A DNA stretch of 64,000 nucleotides from Prosopocoilus inquinatus (GCA_036172665.1 JAYKNF010000014.1:1353001-1417000); one strand, 5' to 3'. Counted from the first letter of the stretch, positions 1 to 14,006 are shown. Numbers and translations: made by a program. Notes: generated by a model from the sequence alone, not told the origin.

Positions 1-55
1 TCCAAACGTTAAATAACATGTTAGATAAGTAAGGATCGTTTAGATACATCACAGG

Positions 56-77
56 AACAACGCTAATAGGTGTTGTT
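56..77 (+). other. Conserved short dyad within the monomer (example copy)
   Basis: Positions 56-63 of the monomer (aacaacgc) can pair with positions 70-77 (gtgttgtt), giving 7 of 8 Watson-Crick pairs plus one G-T, around a 6-base loop (taatac in most copies). The left half is nearly invariant across the array in both arms; most substitutions fall in or beside the loop (variants taatgc, taatag, taatat). The example here has a g in the loop-proximal position. A structural or binding role is inference. Confidence 0.5.
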
Positions 78-3000
78 TCGTTCAAAACTATTTCCAGCTT
101 CTGCTGCGTATGAAATCTTTGTATCTCTCATCCTAGTTACTGGAGTACATCCAAACGTCAAATAACATGATAGATGAGTAAGGATCGATTAGATACATCA
201 CAGGAACAACGCTAATACGTGTTGTTTCGTTCAAAACTATTTCCAGCTTCTGCTGCGTCCAAAAACTTTGTATCTCACATCAGAGTTACTGGAGTCCATC
301 CAAAAGTCAAATAATATGATAGATGAGTAAGGATCGATTAGATACACCACAGGAACAACGCTAATACGTGTTGTTTCGTTTAAAACTATTTCCAGCTTCG
401 GCTGCGTCCGAGAACTTCGTATCTCAAGTCAGGGTTACTGGAGTCCATCCAAACGTCAAATAACATGATAGATAAGTAAGGATCGATTAGATACATCACA
501 GGAACAACGCTAATGCATGTTGTTTCGTTTAAAACTATTTCTAGCTTCAGCTGCGTCCGAGAACTTCGTATCTCACATCTAAGTTACTGGAGTCCATCGT
601 AACGCCAAATAACATGATAGATGAGTAAGGATCGATTAGATACATCACAGGAACAACGCTAATGCGTGTTGTTTCGTTTAAAACTATTTCCAGCTTCTGC
701 TGCGTCCGAGAACTTCGTATCTCACGTCAGGGTTACTGGAGTCCATCCAAACGTCAAATAACATGATAGATAAGTAAGGATCGATTAGATACAGCACAGG
801 AACAACGCTAATACGTGTTCTTTCGTTTAAAACTATTTCCAGCTCCTGCTGCGTCCCAAAACTTTGTATCTCACATCAGACTCACTGGAGTCCATCCAAA
901 CGTCAAATAATATGTTAGATAAGTAAGGATCGTTTAGATACATCACAGGAACAACGCTAATAGGTGGTGTATCGTTCAAAACTATTTCCAGTTTCTGCTG
1001 CGTCCGAAATCTTTGTATCTCTCATCAGAGTTACTGGAGTCCACCCAAACGTCAAATAACATTATAGATGAGTAAGGATCGATTAGATACATCACAGGAA
1101 CAACGCTAATACGTGTTGTTTCGTTTAAAACTATTTCCAGCTTCTGCTGCGTCCGAAAACGTCGTATCTCACATCAGAGTTACTGGAGTCCATCCAAACG
1201 TCAAATAACATGATAGATAAGTAAGGATCGATTAGATACAGCACAGGGACAGCGCTAATACGTGTTGTTTCGTTTAAAACTATTTCCAGATCCTGCTGCG
1301 TCCAAAAACTTTGTATCTCACATCAGACTTACTGGAGTGTATCCAAACGTTAAATAACATGTTAGATAAGTAAGGATCGTTTAGATACATCACAGGAACA
1401 ACGCTAATAGGTGTTGTTTCGTTCAAAACTATTTCCAGCTTCTGCTGCGTATGAAATCTTTGTATCTCTCATCCTAGTTACTGGAGTACATCCAAACGTC
1501 AAATAACATGATAGATGAGTAAGGATCGATTAGATACATCACAGGAACAACGCTAATACGTGTTGTTTCGTTTAATACTATTTCCAGCTTCTGCTGCGTC
1601 CGGAAACGTCGTATCTCACATCAGAGTTACTGGAGTCCATCGAAACGTCAAATAACATGATAGATGAGTAAGGATCGATTAGATACATCACAGGAACAAC
1701 GCTAATGCCTGTTGCTTCGTTTAAAACTATTTCCAGCTTCTGCTGCGTCCGAGAACTTCGTATCTCACGTCAGGGTTACTGGAGTCCATCCAAACGTCAA
1801 ATAACATGATAGATAAGTAAGGATCGATTAGATACAGCACAGGGACAACGCTAATACGTGTTGTTTCGTTTAAAACTATTTCCAGCTCCTGCTGCGTCCA
1901 AAAACTTTGTATCTCACATCAGACTTACTGGAGTGTATCCAAACGTTAAATAACATGTTAGATAAGTAAGGATCGTTTAGATACATCACAGGAACAACGC
2001 TAATAGGTGTTGTTTCGTTCAAAACTATTTCCAGCTTCTGCTGCGTATGAAATCTTTGTATCTCTCATCCTAGTTACTGGAGTACATCCAAACGTCAAAT
2101 AACATGATAGATGAGTAAGGATCGATTAGATACATCACAGGAACAACGCTAATACGTGTTGTTTCGTTCAAAACTATTTCCAGCTTCTGCTGCGTCCAAA
2201 AACTTTGTATCTCACATCAGAGTTACTGGAGTCCATCCAAAAGTCAAATAATATGATAGATGAGTAAGGATCGATTAGATACATCACAGGAACAACGCTA
2301 ATACGTGTTGTTTCGTTTAAAACTATTTCCAGCTTCGGCTGCGTCCGAGAACTTCGTATCTCAAGTCAGGGTTACTGGAGTCCATCCAAACGTCAAATAA
2401 CATGATAGATAAGTAAGGATCGATTAGATACATCACAGGAACAACGCTAATGCATGTTGTTTCGTTTAAAACTATTTCTAGCTTCAGCTGCGTCCGAGAA
2501 CTTCGTATCTCACATCTAAGTTACTGGAGTCCATCGTAACGCCAAATAACATGATAGATGAGTAAGGATCGATTAGATACATCACAGGAACAACGCTAAT
2601 GCGTGTTGTTTCGTTTAAAACTATTTCCAGCTTCTGCTGCGTCCGAGAACTTCGTATCTCACGTCAGGGTTACTGGAGTCCATCCAAACGTCAAATAACA
2701 TGATAGATAAGTAAGGATCGATTAGATACAGCACAGGAACAACGCTAATACGTGTTCTTTCGTTTAAAACTATTTCCAGCTCCTGCTGCGTCCCAAAACT
2801 TTGTATCTCACATCACACTCACTGGAGTCCATCCAAACGTCAAATAATATGTTAGATAAGTAAGGATCGTTTAGATACATCACAGGAACAACGCTAATAG
2901 GTGGTGTATCGTTCAAAACTATTTCCAGTTTCTGCTGCGTCCGAAATCTTTGTATCTCTCATCAGAGTTACTGGAGTCCACCCAAACGTCAAATAACATT

Positions 3001-3874
3001 ATAGATGAGTAAGGATCGATTAGATACATCACAGGAACAACGCTAATACGTGTTGTTTCGTTTAAAACTATTTCCAGCTTCTGCTGCGTCCGAAAACGTC
3101 GTATCTCACATCAGAGTTACTGGAGTCCATCCAAACGTCAGATAACATGATAGATAAGTAAGGATCGATTAGATACAGCACAGGGACAACGCTAATACGT
3201 GTTGTTTCGTTTAAAACTATTTCCAGCTCCTGCTGCGTCCAAAAACTTTGTATCTCACATCAGACTTACTGGAGTGTATCCAAACGTTAAATAACATGTT
3301 AGATAAGTAAGGATCGTTTAGATACATCACAGGAACAACGCTAATAGGTGTTGTTTCGTTCAAAACTATTTCCAGCTTCTGCTGCGTATGAAATCTTTGT
3401 ATCTCTCATCCTAGTTACTGGAGTACATCCAAACGTCAAATAACATGATAGATGAGTAAGGATCGATTAGATACATCACAGGAACAACGCTAATACGTGT
3501 TGTTTCGTTTAATACTATTTCCAGCTTCTGCTGCGTCCGGAAACGTCGTATCTCACATCAGAGTTACTGGAGTCCATCGAAACGTCAAATAACATGATAG
3601 ATGAGTAAGGATCGATTAGATACATCACAGGAACAACGCTAATGCCTGTTGCTTCGTTTAAAACTATTTCCAGCTTCTGCTGCGTCCGAGAACTTCGTAT
3701 CTCACGTCAGGGTTACTGGAGTCCATCCAAACGTCAAATAACATGATAGATAAGTAAGGATCGATTAGATACAGCACAGGAACAACGCTAATACGTGTTG
3801 TTTCGTTTAAAACTATTTCCAGCTCCTGCTGCGTCCCAAAACTTTGTATCTCACATCAGACACACTGGAGTCCA

Positions 3875-4321
3875 TCTAAACGTCAAATAACATGTTAGAT
3901 AAGTAAGGATCGTTTAGATACATCACAGGAACAACGCTAATACGTGTTGTTTCGTTTAAAACTATTTCCAGCTTCGGCTGCGTCCGAGAACTTCGTATCT
4001 CAAGTCAGGGTTACTGGAGTCCATCCAAACGTCAAATAACATGATAGATGAGTAAGGATCGATTAGATACATCACAGGAACAACGCTAATACGTGTTGTT
4101 TCGTTTAAAACTATTTCCAGCTCCTGCTGCGTCCCAAAACTTTGTATCTCACATCAGACACACCGGAGTCCATCTAAACGTCAAATAACATGTTAGATAA
4201 GTAAGGATCGTTTAGATACATCACAGGAACAACGCTAATAGGTGGTGTATCGTTCAAAAGTATTTCCAGCTTCTGCTGCGTCCGAAATCTTTGTATCTCT
4301 CATCCTAGTTACTGGAGTACA
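3875..4321 (+). repeat. Hybrid monomers marking unequal-exchange joins
   Basis: The monomer at 3875-4023 begins as an O type (catgttag, cgtttag) but its second half is a C type (cttcggctgcg, ctcaagtcaggg). The monomer at 4173-4321 begins as O (aggtggtgtatcg) and ends as A (ctctcatcctag). Both are exactly 149 bp, so the joins are in phase. This is the expected product of unequal crossover or gene conversion between homologous monomers. Confidence 0.75.
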
Positions 4322-5066
4322 TCCAAACGTCAAATAACATGATAGATGAGTAAGGATCGATTAGATACATCACAGGAACAACGCTAATACGTGTTGTTTC
4401 GTTTAATACTATTTCCAGCTTCTGCTGCGTCCGGAAACGTCGTATCTCACATCAGAGTTACTGGAGTCCATCGAAACGTCAAATAACATGATAGATGAGT
4501 AAGGATCGATTAGATACATCACAGGAACAACGCTAATGCCTGTTGCTTCGTTTAAAACTATTTCCAGCTTCTGCTGCGTCCGAGAACTTCGTATCTCACG
4601 TCAGGGTTACTGGAGTCCATCCAAACGTCAAATAACATGATAGATAAGTAAGGATCGATTAGATACAGCACAGGGACAACGCTAATACGTGTTGTTTCGT
4701 TTAAAACTATTTCCAGCTCCTGCTGCGTCCAAAAACTTTGTATCTCACATCAGACTTGCTGGAGTCCATCCAAACGTCAAATAACATGATAGATGAGTAA
4801 GGATCGATTAGATACATCACAGGAACAACGCTAATATGTGTTGTTTCGTTTCAAACTATTTCCAGCTGCTGCTGCGTCCGAAAATTTCGTATCTCACATT
4901 AGAGTTACTGGAGTCCATCGAAACGTCAAATAACATAGTAGCTAAGTAAGGATCGATTAGATACATCACAGGAACAACGCTAATACGTGTTGTTTCGTTC
5001 AAAACTATTTCCAGCTTCTGCTGCGTCCAAAAACTTTGTATCTCACATCAGAGTTACTGGAGTCCA

Positions 5067-8046
5067 TCCAAAAGTCAAATAATATGATAGATGAGTAAGG
5101 ATCGATTAGATACATCACAGGAACAACGCTAATACGTGTTGTTTCGTTTAAAACTATTTCCAGCTTCGGCTGCGTCCGAGAACTTCGTATCTCAAGTCAG
5201 GGTTACTGGAGTCCATCCAAACGTCAAATAACATGATAGATAAGTAAGGATCGATTAGATACATCACAGGAACAACGCTAATGCATGTTGTTTCGTTTAA
5301 AACTATTTCTAGCTTCAGCTGCGTCCGAGAACTTCGTATCTCACATCTAAGTTACTGGAGTCCATCGTAACGCCAAATAACATGATAGATGAGTAAGGAT
5401 CGATTAGATACATCACAGGAACAACGCTAATGCGTGTTGTTTCGTTTAAAACTATTTCCAGCTTCTGCTGCGTCCGAGAACTTCGTATCTCACGTCAGGG
5501 TTACTGGAGTCCATCCAAACGTCAAATAACATGATAGATAAGTAAGGATCGATTAGATACAGCACAGGAACAACGCTAATACGTGTTCTTTCGTTTAAAA
5601 CTATTTCCAGCTCCTGCTGCGTCCCAAAACTTTGTATCTCACATCACACTCACTGGAGTCCATCCAAACGTCAAATAATATGTTAGATAAGTAAGGATCG
5701 TTTAGATACATCACAGGAACAACGCTAATAGGTGGTGTATCGTTCAAAACTATTTCCAGTTTCTGCTGCGTCCGAAATCTTTGTATCTCTCATCAGAGTT
5801 ACTGGAGTCCACCCAAACGTCAAATAACATTATAGATGAGTAAGGATCGATTAGATACATCACAGGAACAACGCTAATACGTGTTGTTTCGTTTAAAACT
5901 ATTTCCAGCTTCTGCTGCGTCCGAAAACGTCGTATCTCACATCAGAGTTACTGGAGTCCATCCAAACGTCAAATAACATGATAGATAAGTAAGGATCGAT
6001 TAGATACAGCACAGGGACAACGCTAATACGTGTTGTTTCGTTTAAAACTATTTCCAGCTCCTGCTGCGTCCAAAAACTTTGTATCTCACATCAGACTTAC
6101 TGGAGTGTATCCAAACGTTAAATAACATGTTAGATAAGTAAGGATCGTTTAGATACATCACAGGAACAACGCTAATAGGTGTTGTTTCGTTCAAAACTAT
6201 TTCCAGCTTCTGCTGCGTATGAAATCTTTGTATCTCTCATCCTAGTTACTGGAGTACATCCAAACGTCAAATAACATGATAGATGAGTAAGGATCGATTA
6301 GATACATCACAGGAACAACGCTAATACGTGTTGTTTCGTTTAATACTATTTCCAGCTTCTGCTGCGTCCGGAAACGTCGTATCTCACATCAGAGTTACTG
6401 GAGTCCATCGAAACGTCAAATAACATGATAGATGAGTAAGGATCGATTAGATACATCACAGGAACAACGCTAATGCCTGTTGCTTCGTTTAAAACTATTT
6501 CCAGCTTCTGCTGCGTCCGAGAACTTCGTATCTCACGTCAGGGTTACTGGAGTCCATCCAAACGTCAAATAACATGATAGATAAGTAAGGATCGATTAGA
6601 TACAGCACAGGAACAACGCTAATACGTGTTGTTTCGTTTAAAACTATTTCCAGCTCCTGCTGCGTCCCAAAACTTTGTATCTCACATCAGACACACTGGA
6701 GTCCATCTAAACGTCAAATAACATGTTAGATAAGTAAGGATCGTTTAGATACATCACAGGAACAACGCTAATAGGTGGTGTATCGTTCAAAAGTATTTCC
6801 AGCTTCTGCTGCGTCCGAAATCTTTGTATCTCTCATCAGAGTTACTGGAGTCCACCCAAACGTCAAATAACATGATAGATGAGTAAGGATCGATTAGATA
6901 CATCACAGGAACAACGCTAATACGTGTTGTTTCGTTTAAAACTATTTCCAGCTCCTGCTGCGTCCCAAAACTTTGTATCTCACATCAGACACACTGGAGT
7001 CCATCTAAACGTCAAATAACATGTTAGATAAGTAAGGATCGTTTAGATACATCACAGGAACAACGCTAATAGGTGGTGTATCGTTCAAAAGTATTTCCAG
7101 CTTCTGCTGCGTCCGAAATCTTTGTATCTCTCATCAGAGTTACTGGAGTCCACCCAAACGTCAAATAACATGATAGATAAGTAAGGATCGATTAGATACA
7201 GCACAGGAACAACGCTAATACGTGTTGTTTCGTTTAAAACTATTTCCAGCTCCTGCTGCGTCCAAAAACTTTGTATCTCACATCAGAGTTACTGGAGTCC
7301 ATCCAAACGTCAAATAACATGATAGATGAGTAAGGATCGATTAGATACATCACAGGAACAACGCTAATACGTGTTGTTTCGTTTAAAACTATTTCCAGCT
7401 TCTGCTGCGTCCGAAAACTTCGTATCTCACATCAGAGTTACTGGAGTCCATCGAAACGTCAAATAACATGATAGACAAGTAAGTATCGATTAGATACAGC
7501 ACAGGAACAACGCTAATACGTGTTGTTTCGTTTAAAACTATTTCCAGCTTCTGCTGCGTCCGAAAACTTCGTATCTCACATCAGAGTTACTGGAGTCCAT
7601 CGAAACGTCAAATAACATGATAGGTAAGTAATTATCGATTAGATACAGCACAGGAACAACGCTAATACGTGTTGTTTCGTTTAAAACTATTTCCAGCTCC
7701 TGCTGCGTCCAAAAACTTTGTATCTCACATCAGACTTGCTGGAGTCCATCCAAACGTCAAATAACATGATAGATGAGTAAGGATCGATTAGATACATCAC
7801 AGGAACAACGCTAATATGTGTTGTTTCGTTTCAAACTATTTCCAGCTGCTGCTGCGTCCGAAAATTTCGTATCTCACATTAGAGTTACTGGAGTCCATCG
7901 AAACGTCAAATAACATAGTAGCTAAGTAAGGATCGATTAGATACATCACAGGAACAACGCTAATACGTGTTGTTTCGTTCAAAACTATTTCCAGCTTCTG
8001 CTGCGTCCAAAAACTTTGTATCTCACATCAGAGTTACTGGAGTCCA
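5067..8046 (+). repeat. 20-monomer HOR unit, copy 1 (reference copy)
   Basis: This is a complete 2980-bp unit of 20 monomers in the order C D E F G H I A J K L O N O R S T U P Q. Useful landmarks: D (atgcatgttg) at 5281, A (tccaaacgtt) at 6110, K (gcctgttgcttcg) near 6476, O at 6706 and again at 7004, T (gacaagtaagtatcg) at 7451, U (ggtaagtaattatcg) at 7600, P at 7749 and Q (agtagctaag) at 7898. The next D copy is at 8261, exactly 2980 bases on. Copies differ from each other by only a few substitutions, while neighbouring monomers inside the unit differ at many positions, the hallmark of an HOR. Confidence 0.92.
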
Positions 8047-11026
8047 TCCAAAAGTCAAATAATATGATAGATGAGTAAGGATCGATTAGATACATCACAG
8101 GAACAACGCTAATACGTGTTGTTTCGTTTAAAACTATTTCCAGCTTCGGCTGCGTCCGAGAACTTCGTATCTCAAGTCAGGGTTACTGGAGTCCATCCAA
8201 ACGTCAAATAACATGATAGATAAGTAAGGATCGATTAGATACATCACAGGAACAACGCTAATGCATGTTGTTTCGTTTAAAACTATTTCTAGCTTCAGCT
8301 GCGTCCGAGAACTTCGTATCTCACATCTAAGTTACTGGAGTCCATCGTAACGCCAAATAACATGATAGATGAGTAAGGATCGATTAGATACATCACAGGA
8401 ACAACGCTAATGCGTGTTGTTTCGTTTAAAACTATTTCCAGCTTCTGCTGCGTCCGAGAACTTCGTATCTCACGTCAGGGTTACTGGAGTCCATCCAAAC
8501 GTCAAATAACATGATAGATAAGTAAGGATCGATTAGATACAGCACAGGAACAACGCTAATCCGTGTTCTTTCGTTTAAAACTATTTCCAGCTCCTGCTGC
8601 GTCCCAAAACTTTGTATCTCACATCAGACTCACTGGAGTCCATCCAAACGTCAAATAATATGTTAGATAAGTAAGGATCGTTTAGATACATCACAGGAAC
8701 AACGCTAATAGGTGGTGTATCGTTCAAAACTATTTCCAGCTTCTGCTGCGTCCGAAATCTTTGTATCTCTCATCAGAGTTACTGGAGTCCACCCAAACGT
8801 CAAATAACATTATAGATGAGTAAGGATCGATTAGATACATCACAGGAACAACGCTAATACGTGTTGTTTCGTTTAAAACTATTTCCAGCTTCTGCTGCGT
8901 CCGAAAACGTCGTATCTCACATCAGAGTTACTGGAGTCCATCCAAACGTCAAATAACATGATAGATAAGTAAGGATCGATTAGATACAGCACAGGGACAA
9001 CGCTAATACGTGTTGTTTCGTTTAAAACTATTTCCAGCTCCTGCTGCGTCCAAAAACTTTGTATCTCACATCAGACTTACTGGAGTGTATCCAAACGTTA
9101 AATAACATGTTAGATAAGTAAGGATCGTTTAGATACATCACAGGAACAACGCTAATAGGTGTTGTTTCGTTCAAAACTATTTCCAGCTTCTGCTGCGTAT
9201 GAAATCTTTGTATCTCTCATCCTAGTTACTGGAGTACATCCAAACGTCAAATAACATGATAGATGAGTAAGGATCGATTAGATACATCACAGGAACAACG
9301 CTAATACGTGTTGTTTCGTTTAATACTATTTCCAGCTTCTGCTGCGTCCGGAAACGTCGTATCTCACATCAGAGTTACTGGAGTCCATCGAAACGTCAAA
9401 TAACATGATAGATAAGTAAGGATCGATTAGATACATCACAGGAACATCGCTAATGCGTGTTGTTTCGTTTAAAACTATTTCCAGCTTCTGCTGCGTCCGA
9501 AAACGTCGTATCTCACATCAGAGTTACTGGAGCCCATCGAAACGTCAAATAACATAATAGATAAGTAAGGATCTATTAGATACAGCACAGGAACAACGCT
9601 TAAACGTGTTGTTTCGTTTAAAACTATTTCCAGCTTCTGCTGCGTCCGAAAACGTCGTATCTCACATCAGAGTTACTGGAGCCCATCGAAACGTCAAATA
9701 ACATGATAGATAAGTAAGGATCGATTAGATACAGCACAGGAACAACGCTAAAACGTGTTGTTTCGTTTACAACTATTTCCAGCTCCTGCTGCGTCCGAAA
9801 ACTTCGTATCTCACATCTAAGTTACTGGAGTCCATCGAAACGCCAAATAACATGATAGATGAGTAAGGATCGATTAGATACTTCACAGGAACAACGCTAA
9901 TGCGTGTTGTTTCGTTTAAAACTATTTCCAGCTTCTGCTGCGTCCGAGAACTTCGTATCTCACGTCAGGGTTACTGGAGTCCATCCAAACGTCAAATAAC
10001 ATGTTAGATAAGTAAGGATCGTTTAGATACATCACAGGAACAACGCTAATAGGTGGTGTTTCGTTTAAAACTATTTCCAGCTCCTGCTGCTTCCAAAAAC
10101 TTTTTATCTCACATCAGACTTACTGGAGTCCATCCAAACTTTAAATTACATGTTAGATAAGTAAGGATCGATTAGATACATCACAGGAACAACGCTAATA
10201 CGTGTTGTTTCGTTTAAAACTATTTCCAGCTTCTGCTGCGTCCGAAAACGTCGTATCTCACATTAGAGTTACTGGAGTCCATCGAAACGTCAAATAACAT
10301 AGTAGCTAAGTAAGGATCGATTAGATACATCACAGGAACAACGCTAATGCGTGTTGTTTCGTTTAAAACTATTTCCAGCTTCTGCTGCGTCCGAAAACGT
10401 CGTATGTCACATCAGAGCTACTGGAGTCCATCGAAACGCCAAATAACATGATAGATGAGTAAGGATCGATTAGATATATCACAGGAACAACGCCAATACG
10501 TGTTGCTTCGTTTAAAACTATTTCCAGCTTCTGCTGCGTCCGAAAACTTCGTATCTCACATCAGAGTTACTGGAGTCCATCGAAACGTCAAATAACATGA
10601 TAGATAAGTAATTATCTATTAGATACAGCACAGGAACAACGCTAATACGTGTTGTTTCGTTTAAAACTATTTCCAGCTCCTGCTGCGTCCAAAAACTTTG
10701 TATCTCACATCAGACTTACTGGAGTCCATCCAAACGTCAAATAACATGATTGATGAGTAAGGATCGATTAGATACATCACAGGAACAACGCTAATATGTG
10801 TTGTTTCGTTTCAAACTATTTCCAGCTGCTGCTGCGTCCGAAAATTTCGTATCTCACATTAGAGTTACTGGAGTCCATCGAAACGTCAAATAACATAGTA
10901 GCTAAGTAAGGATTGATTAGATACATCACAGGAACAACGCTAATACGTGTTGTTTCGTTCAAAACTATTTCCAGCTTCTGCTGCGTCCAAAAACTTTGTA
11001 TCTCACATCAGAGTTACTGGAGTCCA
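8047..11026 (+). repeat. 20-monomer HOR unit, copy 2, with a 9-monomer replacement
   Basis: This unit begins C D E F G H I A J and ends P Q like the reference copy and is also 2980 bp. The nine monomers K to U are replaced by nine different monomers (9388-10728). The next D marker is at 11241, again 2980 bases after 8261, so the replacement kept both monomer phase and total unit length. Confidence 0.9.
9388..10728 (+). repeat. Variant cassette V, copy 1 (9 monomers)
   Basis: Nine monomers form a signature run not found in the standard 20-mer: gaacatcgctaatgcg (9388), cataatag with cttaaacg (9537), aaaacgtg with tttacaac (9686), tacttcacagg (9835), ctgctgcttcc (9984), aactttaaattac (10133), agtagctaag with aatgcg (10282), gccaatacg (10431) and taattatctattag (10580). 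The same run recurs at 18774 and 25777. Compared with those copies, this one lacks one monomer of the cataatag/acgtggtg type. Confidence 0.88.
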
Positions 11027-14006
11027 TCCAAAAGTCAAATAATATGATAGATGAGTAAGGATCGATTAGATACATCACAGGAACAACGCTAATACGTGTT
11101 GTTTCGTTTAAAACTATTTCCAGCTTCGGCTGCGTCCGAGAACTTCGTATCTCAAGTCAGGGTTACTGGAGTCCATCCAAACGTCAAATAACATGATAGA
11201 TAAGTAAGGATAGATTAGATACATCACAGGAACAACGCTAATGCATGTTGTTTCGTTTAAAACTATTTCTAGCTTCAGCTGCGTCCGAGAACTTCGTATC
11301 TCACATCTAAGTTACTGGAGTCCATCGTAACGCCAAATAACATGATAGATGAGTAAGGATCGATTAGATACATCACAGGAACAACGCTAATACGTGTTCT
11401 TTCGTTTAAAACTATTTCCAGCTCCTGCTGCGTCCCAAAACTTTGTATCTCACATCAGACTCACTGGAGTCCATCCAAACGTCAAATAATATGTTAGATA
11501 AGTAAGGATCGTTTAGATACATCACAGGAACAACGCTAATAGGTGGTGTATCGTTCAAAACTATTTCCAGTTTCTGCTGCGTCCGAAATCTTTGTATCTC
11601 TCATCAGAGTTACTGGAGTCCACCCAAACGTCAAATAACATTATAGATGAGTAAGGATCGATTAGATACATCACAGGAACAACGCTAATACGTGTTGTTT
11701 CGTTTAAAACTATTTCCAGCTTCTGCTGCGTCCGAAAACGTCGTATCTCACATCAGAGTTACTGGAGTCCATCCAAACGTCAAATAACATGATAGATAAG
11801 TAAGGATCGATTAGATACAGCACAGGGACAACGCTAATACGTGTTGTTTCGTTTAAAACTATTTCCAGCTCCTGCTGCGTCCAAAAACTTTGTATCTCAC
11901 ATCAGACTTACTGGAGTGTATCCAAACGTTAAATAACATGTTAGATAAGTAAGGATCGTTTAGATACATCACAGGAACAACGCTAATAGGTGTTGTTTCG
12001 TTCAAAACTATTTCCAGCTTCTGCTGCGTATGAAATCTTTGTATCTCTCATCCTAGTTACTGGAGTACATCCAAACGTCAAATAACATGATAGATGAGTA
12101 AGGATCGATTAGATACATCACAGGAACAACGCTAATACGTGTTGTTTCGTTTAATACTATTTCCAGCTTCTGCTGCGTCCGGAAACGTCGTATCTCACAT
12201 CAGAGTTACTGGAGTCCATCGAAACGTCAAATAACATGATAGATGAGTAAGGATCGATTAGATACATCACAGGAACAACGCTAATGCCTGTTGCTTCGTT
12301 TAAAACTATTTCCAGCTTCTGCTGCGTCCGAGAACTTCGTATCTCACGTCAGGGTTACTGGAGTCCATCCAAACGTCAAATGACATGATAGATAAGTAAG
12401 GATCGATTAGATACAGCACAGGAACAACGCTAATACGTGTTGTTTCGTTTAAAACTATTTCCAGCTCCTGCTGCGTCCCAAAACTTTGTATCTCACATCA
12501 GACACACTGGAGTCCATCTAAACGTCAAATAACATGTTAGATAAGTAAGGATCGTTTAGATACATCACAGGAACAACGCTAATAGGTGGTGTATCGTTCA
12601 AAAGTATTTCCAGCTTCTGCTGCGTCCGAAATCTTTGTATCTCTCATCAGAGTTACTGGAGTCCACCCAAACGTCAAATAACATGATAGATGAGTAAGGA
12701 TCGATTAGATACATCACAGGAACAACGCTAATACGTGTTGTTTCGTTTAAAACTATTTCCAGCTCCTGCTGCGTCCCAAAACTTTGTATCTCACATCAGA
12801 CACACTGGAGTCCATCTAAACGTCAAATAACATGTTAGATAAGTAAGGATCGTTTAGATACATCACAGGAACAACGCTAATAGGTGGTGTATCGTTCAAA
12901 AGTATTTCCAGCTTCTGCTGCGTCCGAAATCTTTGTATCTCTCATCAGAGTTACTGGAGTCCACCCAAACGTCAAATAACATGATAGATAAGTAAGGATC
13001 GATTAGATACAGCACAGGAACAACGCTAATACGTGTTGTTTCGTTTAAAACTATTTCCAGCTCCTGCTGCGTCCCAAAACTTTGTATCTCACATCAGACT
13101 CACTGGAGTCCACCCAAACGTCAAATAACATGATAGATGAGTAAGGATCGATTAGATACATCACAGGAACAACGCTAATACGTGTTGTTTCGTTTAAAAC
13201 TATTTCCAGCTTCTGCTGCGTCCGAAAACGTCGTATCTCACATCAGAGTTACTGGAGTCCATCCAAACGTCAAATAACATGATAGATAAGTAAGGATCGA
13301 TTAGATACAGCACAGGAACAACGCTAATACGTGTTGTTTCGTTTAAAACTATTTCCAGCTCCTGCTGCGTCCAAAAACTTTGTATCTCACATCAGAGTTA
13401 CTGGAGTCCATCCAAACGTCAAATAACACGATAGATTAGTAAGGATCGATTAGATACATCACCGGAACAACGCTAATACGTGTTGTTTCGTTTAAAACTA
13501 TTTCCAGCTTCTGCTGCGTCCGAAAACTTCGTATCTCACATCAGAGTTACTGGAGTCCATCGAAACGTCAAATAACATGATAGGTAAGTAATTATCGATT
13601 AGATACAGCACAGGAACAACGCTAATACGTGTTGTTTCGTTTAAAACTATTTCCAGCTCCTGCTGCGTCCAAAAACTTTGTATCTCACATCAGACTTGCT
13701 GGAGTCCATCCAAACGTCAAATAACATGATAGATGAGTAAGGATCGATTAGATACATCACAGGAACAACGCTAATATGTGTTGTTTCGTTTCAAACTATT
13801 TCCAGCTGCTGCTGCGTCCGAAAATTTCGTATCTCACATTAGAGTTACTGGAGTCCATCGAAACGTCAAATAACATAGTAGCTAAGTAAGGATCGATTAG
13901 ATACATCACAGGAACAACGCTAATACGTGTTGTTTCGTTCAAAACTATTTCCAGCTTCTGCTGCGTCCAAAAACTTTGTATCTCACATCAGAGTTACTGG
14001 AGTCCA
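11027..14006 (+). repeat. 20-monomer HOR unit, copy 3, internally rearranged
   Basis: This copy runs from C at 11027 to Q at 13858 and is 2980 bp. E and F are fused into one hybrid monomer (11325-11473: E-type front gatgagtaagg, F-type tail with tgttctttcg and tcccaaaac). T is absent. Two extra monomers at 12964 and 13113 restore the total to 20. The monomer at 13411 carries private changes (aacacgatagattag, caccgg). Confidence 0.85.

Larger units (their letters stand above)
1..5066 (+). repeat. Short nested HOR zone (13-mer period) at left edge
   Basis: Monomer order here is A B C D E F G H I A J K I, then the same 13-mer again from 1938 (offset 1937 = 13 x 149, seen for atgcatgttg at 513 and 2450), followed by A J K L, two hybrid monomers, J K I P Q. 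The A-type start tccaaacgtt lies at 1, 1342, 1938 and 3279 (spacings of 9, 4 and 9 monomers). The 13-mer looks like the 20-mer HOR with its K to Q portion skipped, joined in phase. The left end is cut by the window. Confidence 0.85.

Noticed and set aside
71..95. CENP-B box in the monomer near tttcgtttaaaactat
   Set aside because: The motif shares ttcg and the central a with the CENP-B box, but the required cggg end is ctat in this satellite. I count about 6 of 9 essential bases, which is not convincing.
10770..10840. Trinucleotide repeat (ctg) in P-type monomers
   Set aside because: cagctgctgctgcg contains only three ctg units, arises by one or two substitutions from the common cagctcctgctgcg, and does not expand in any copy.
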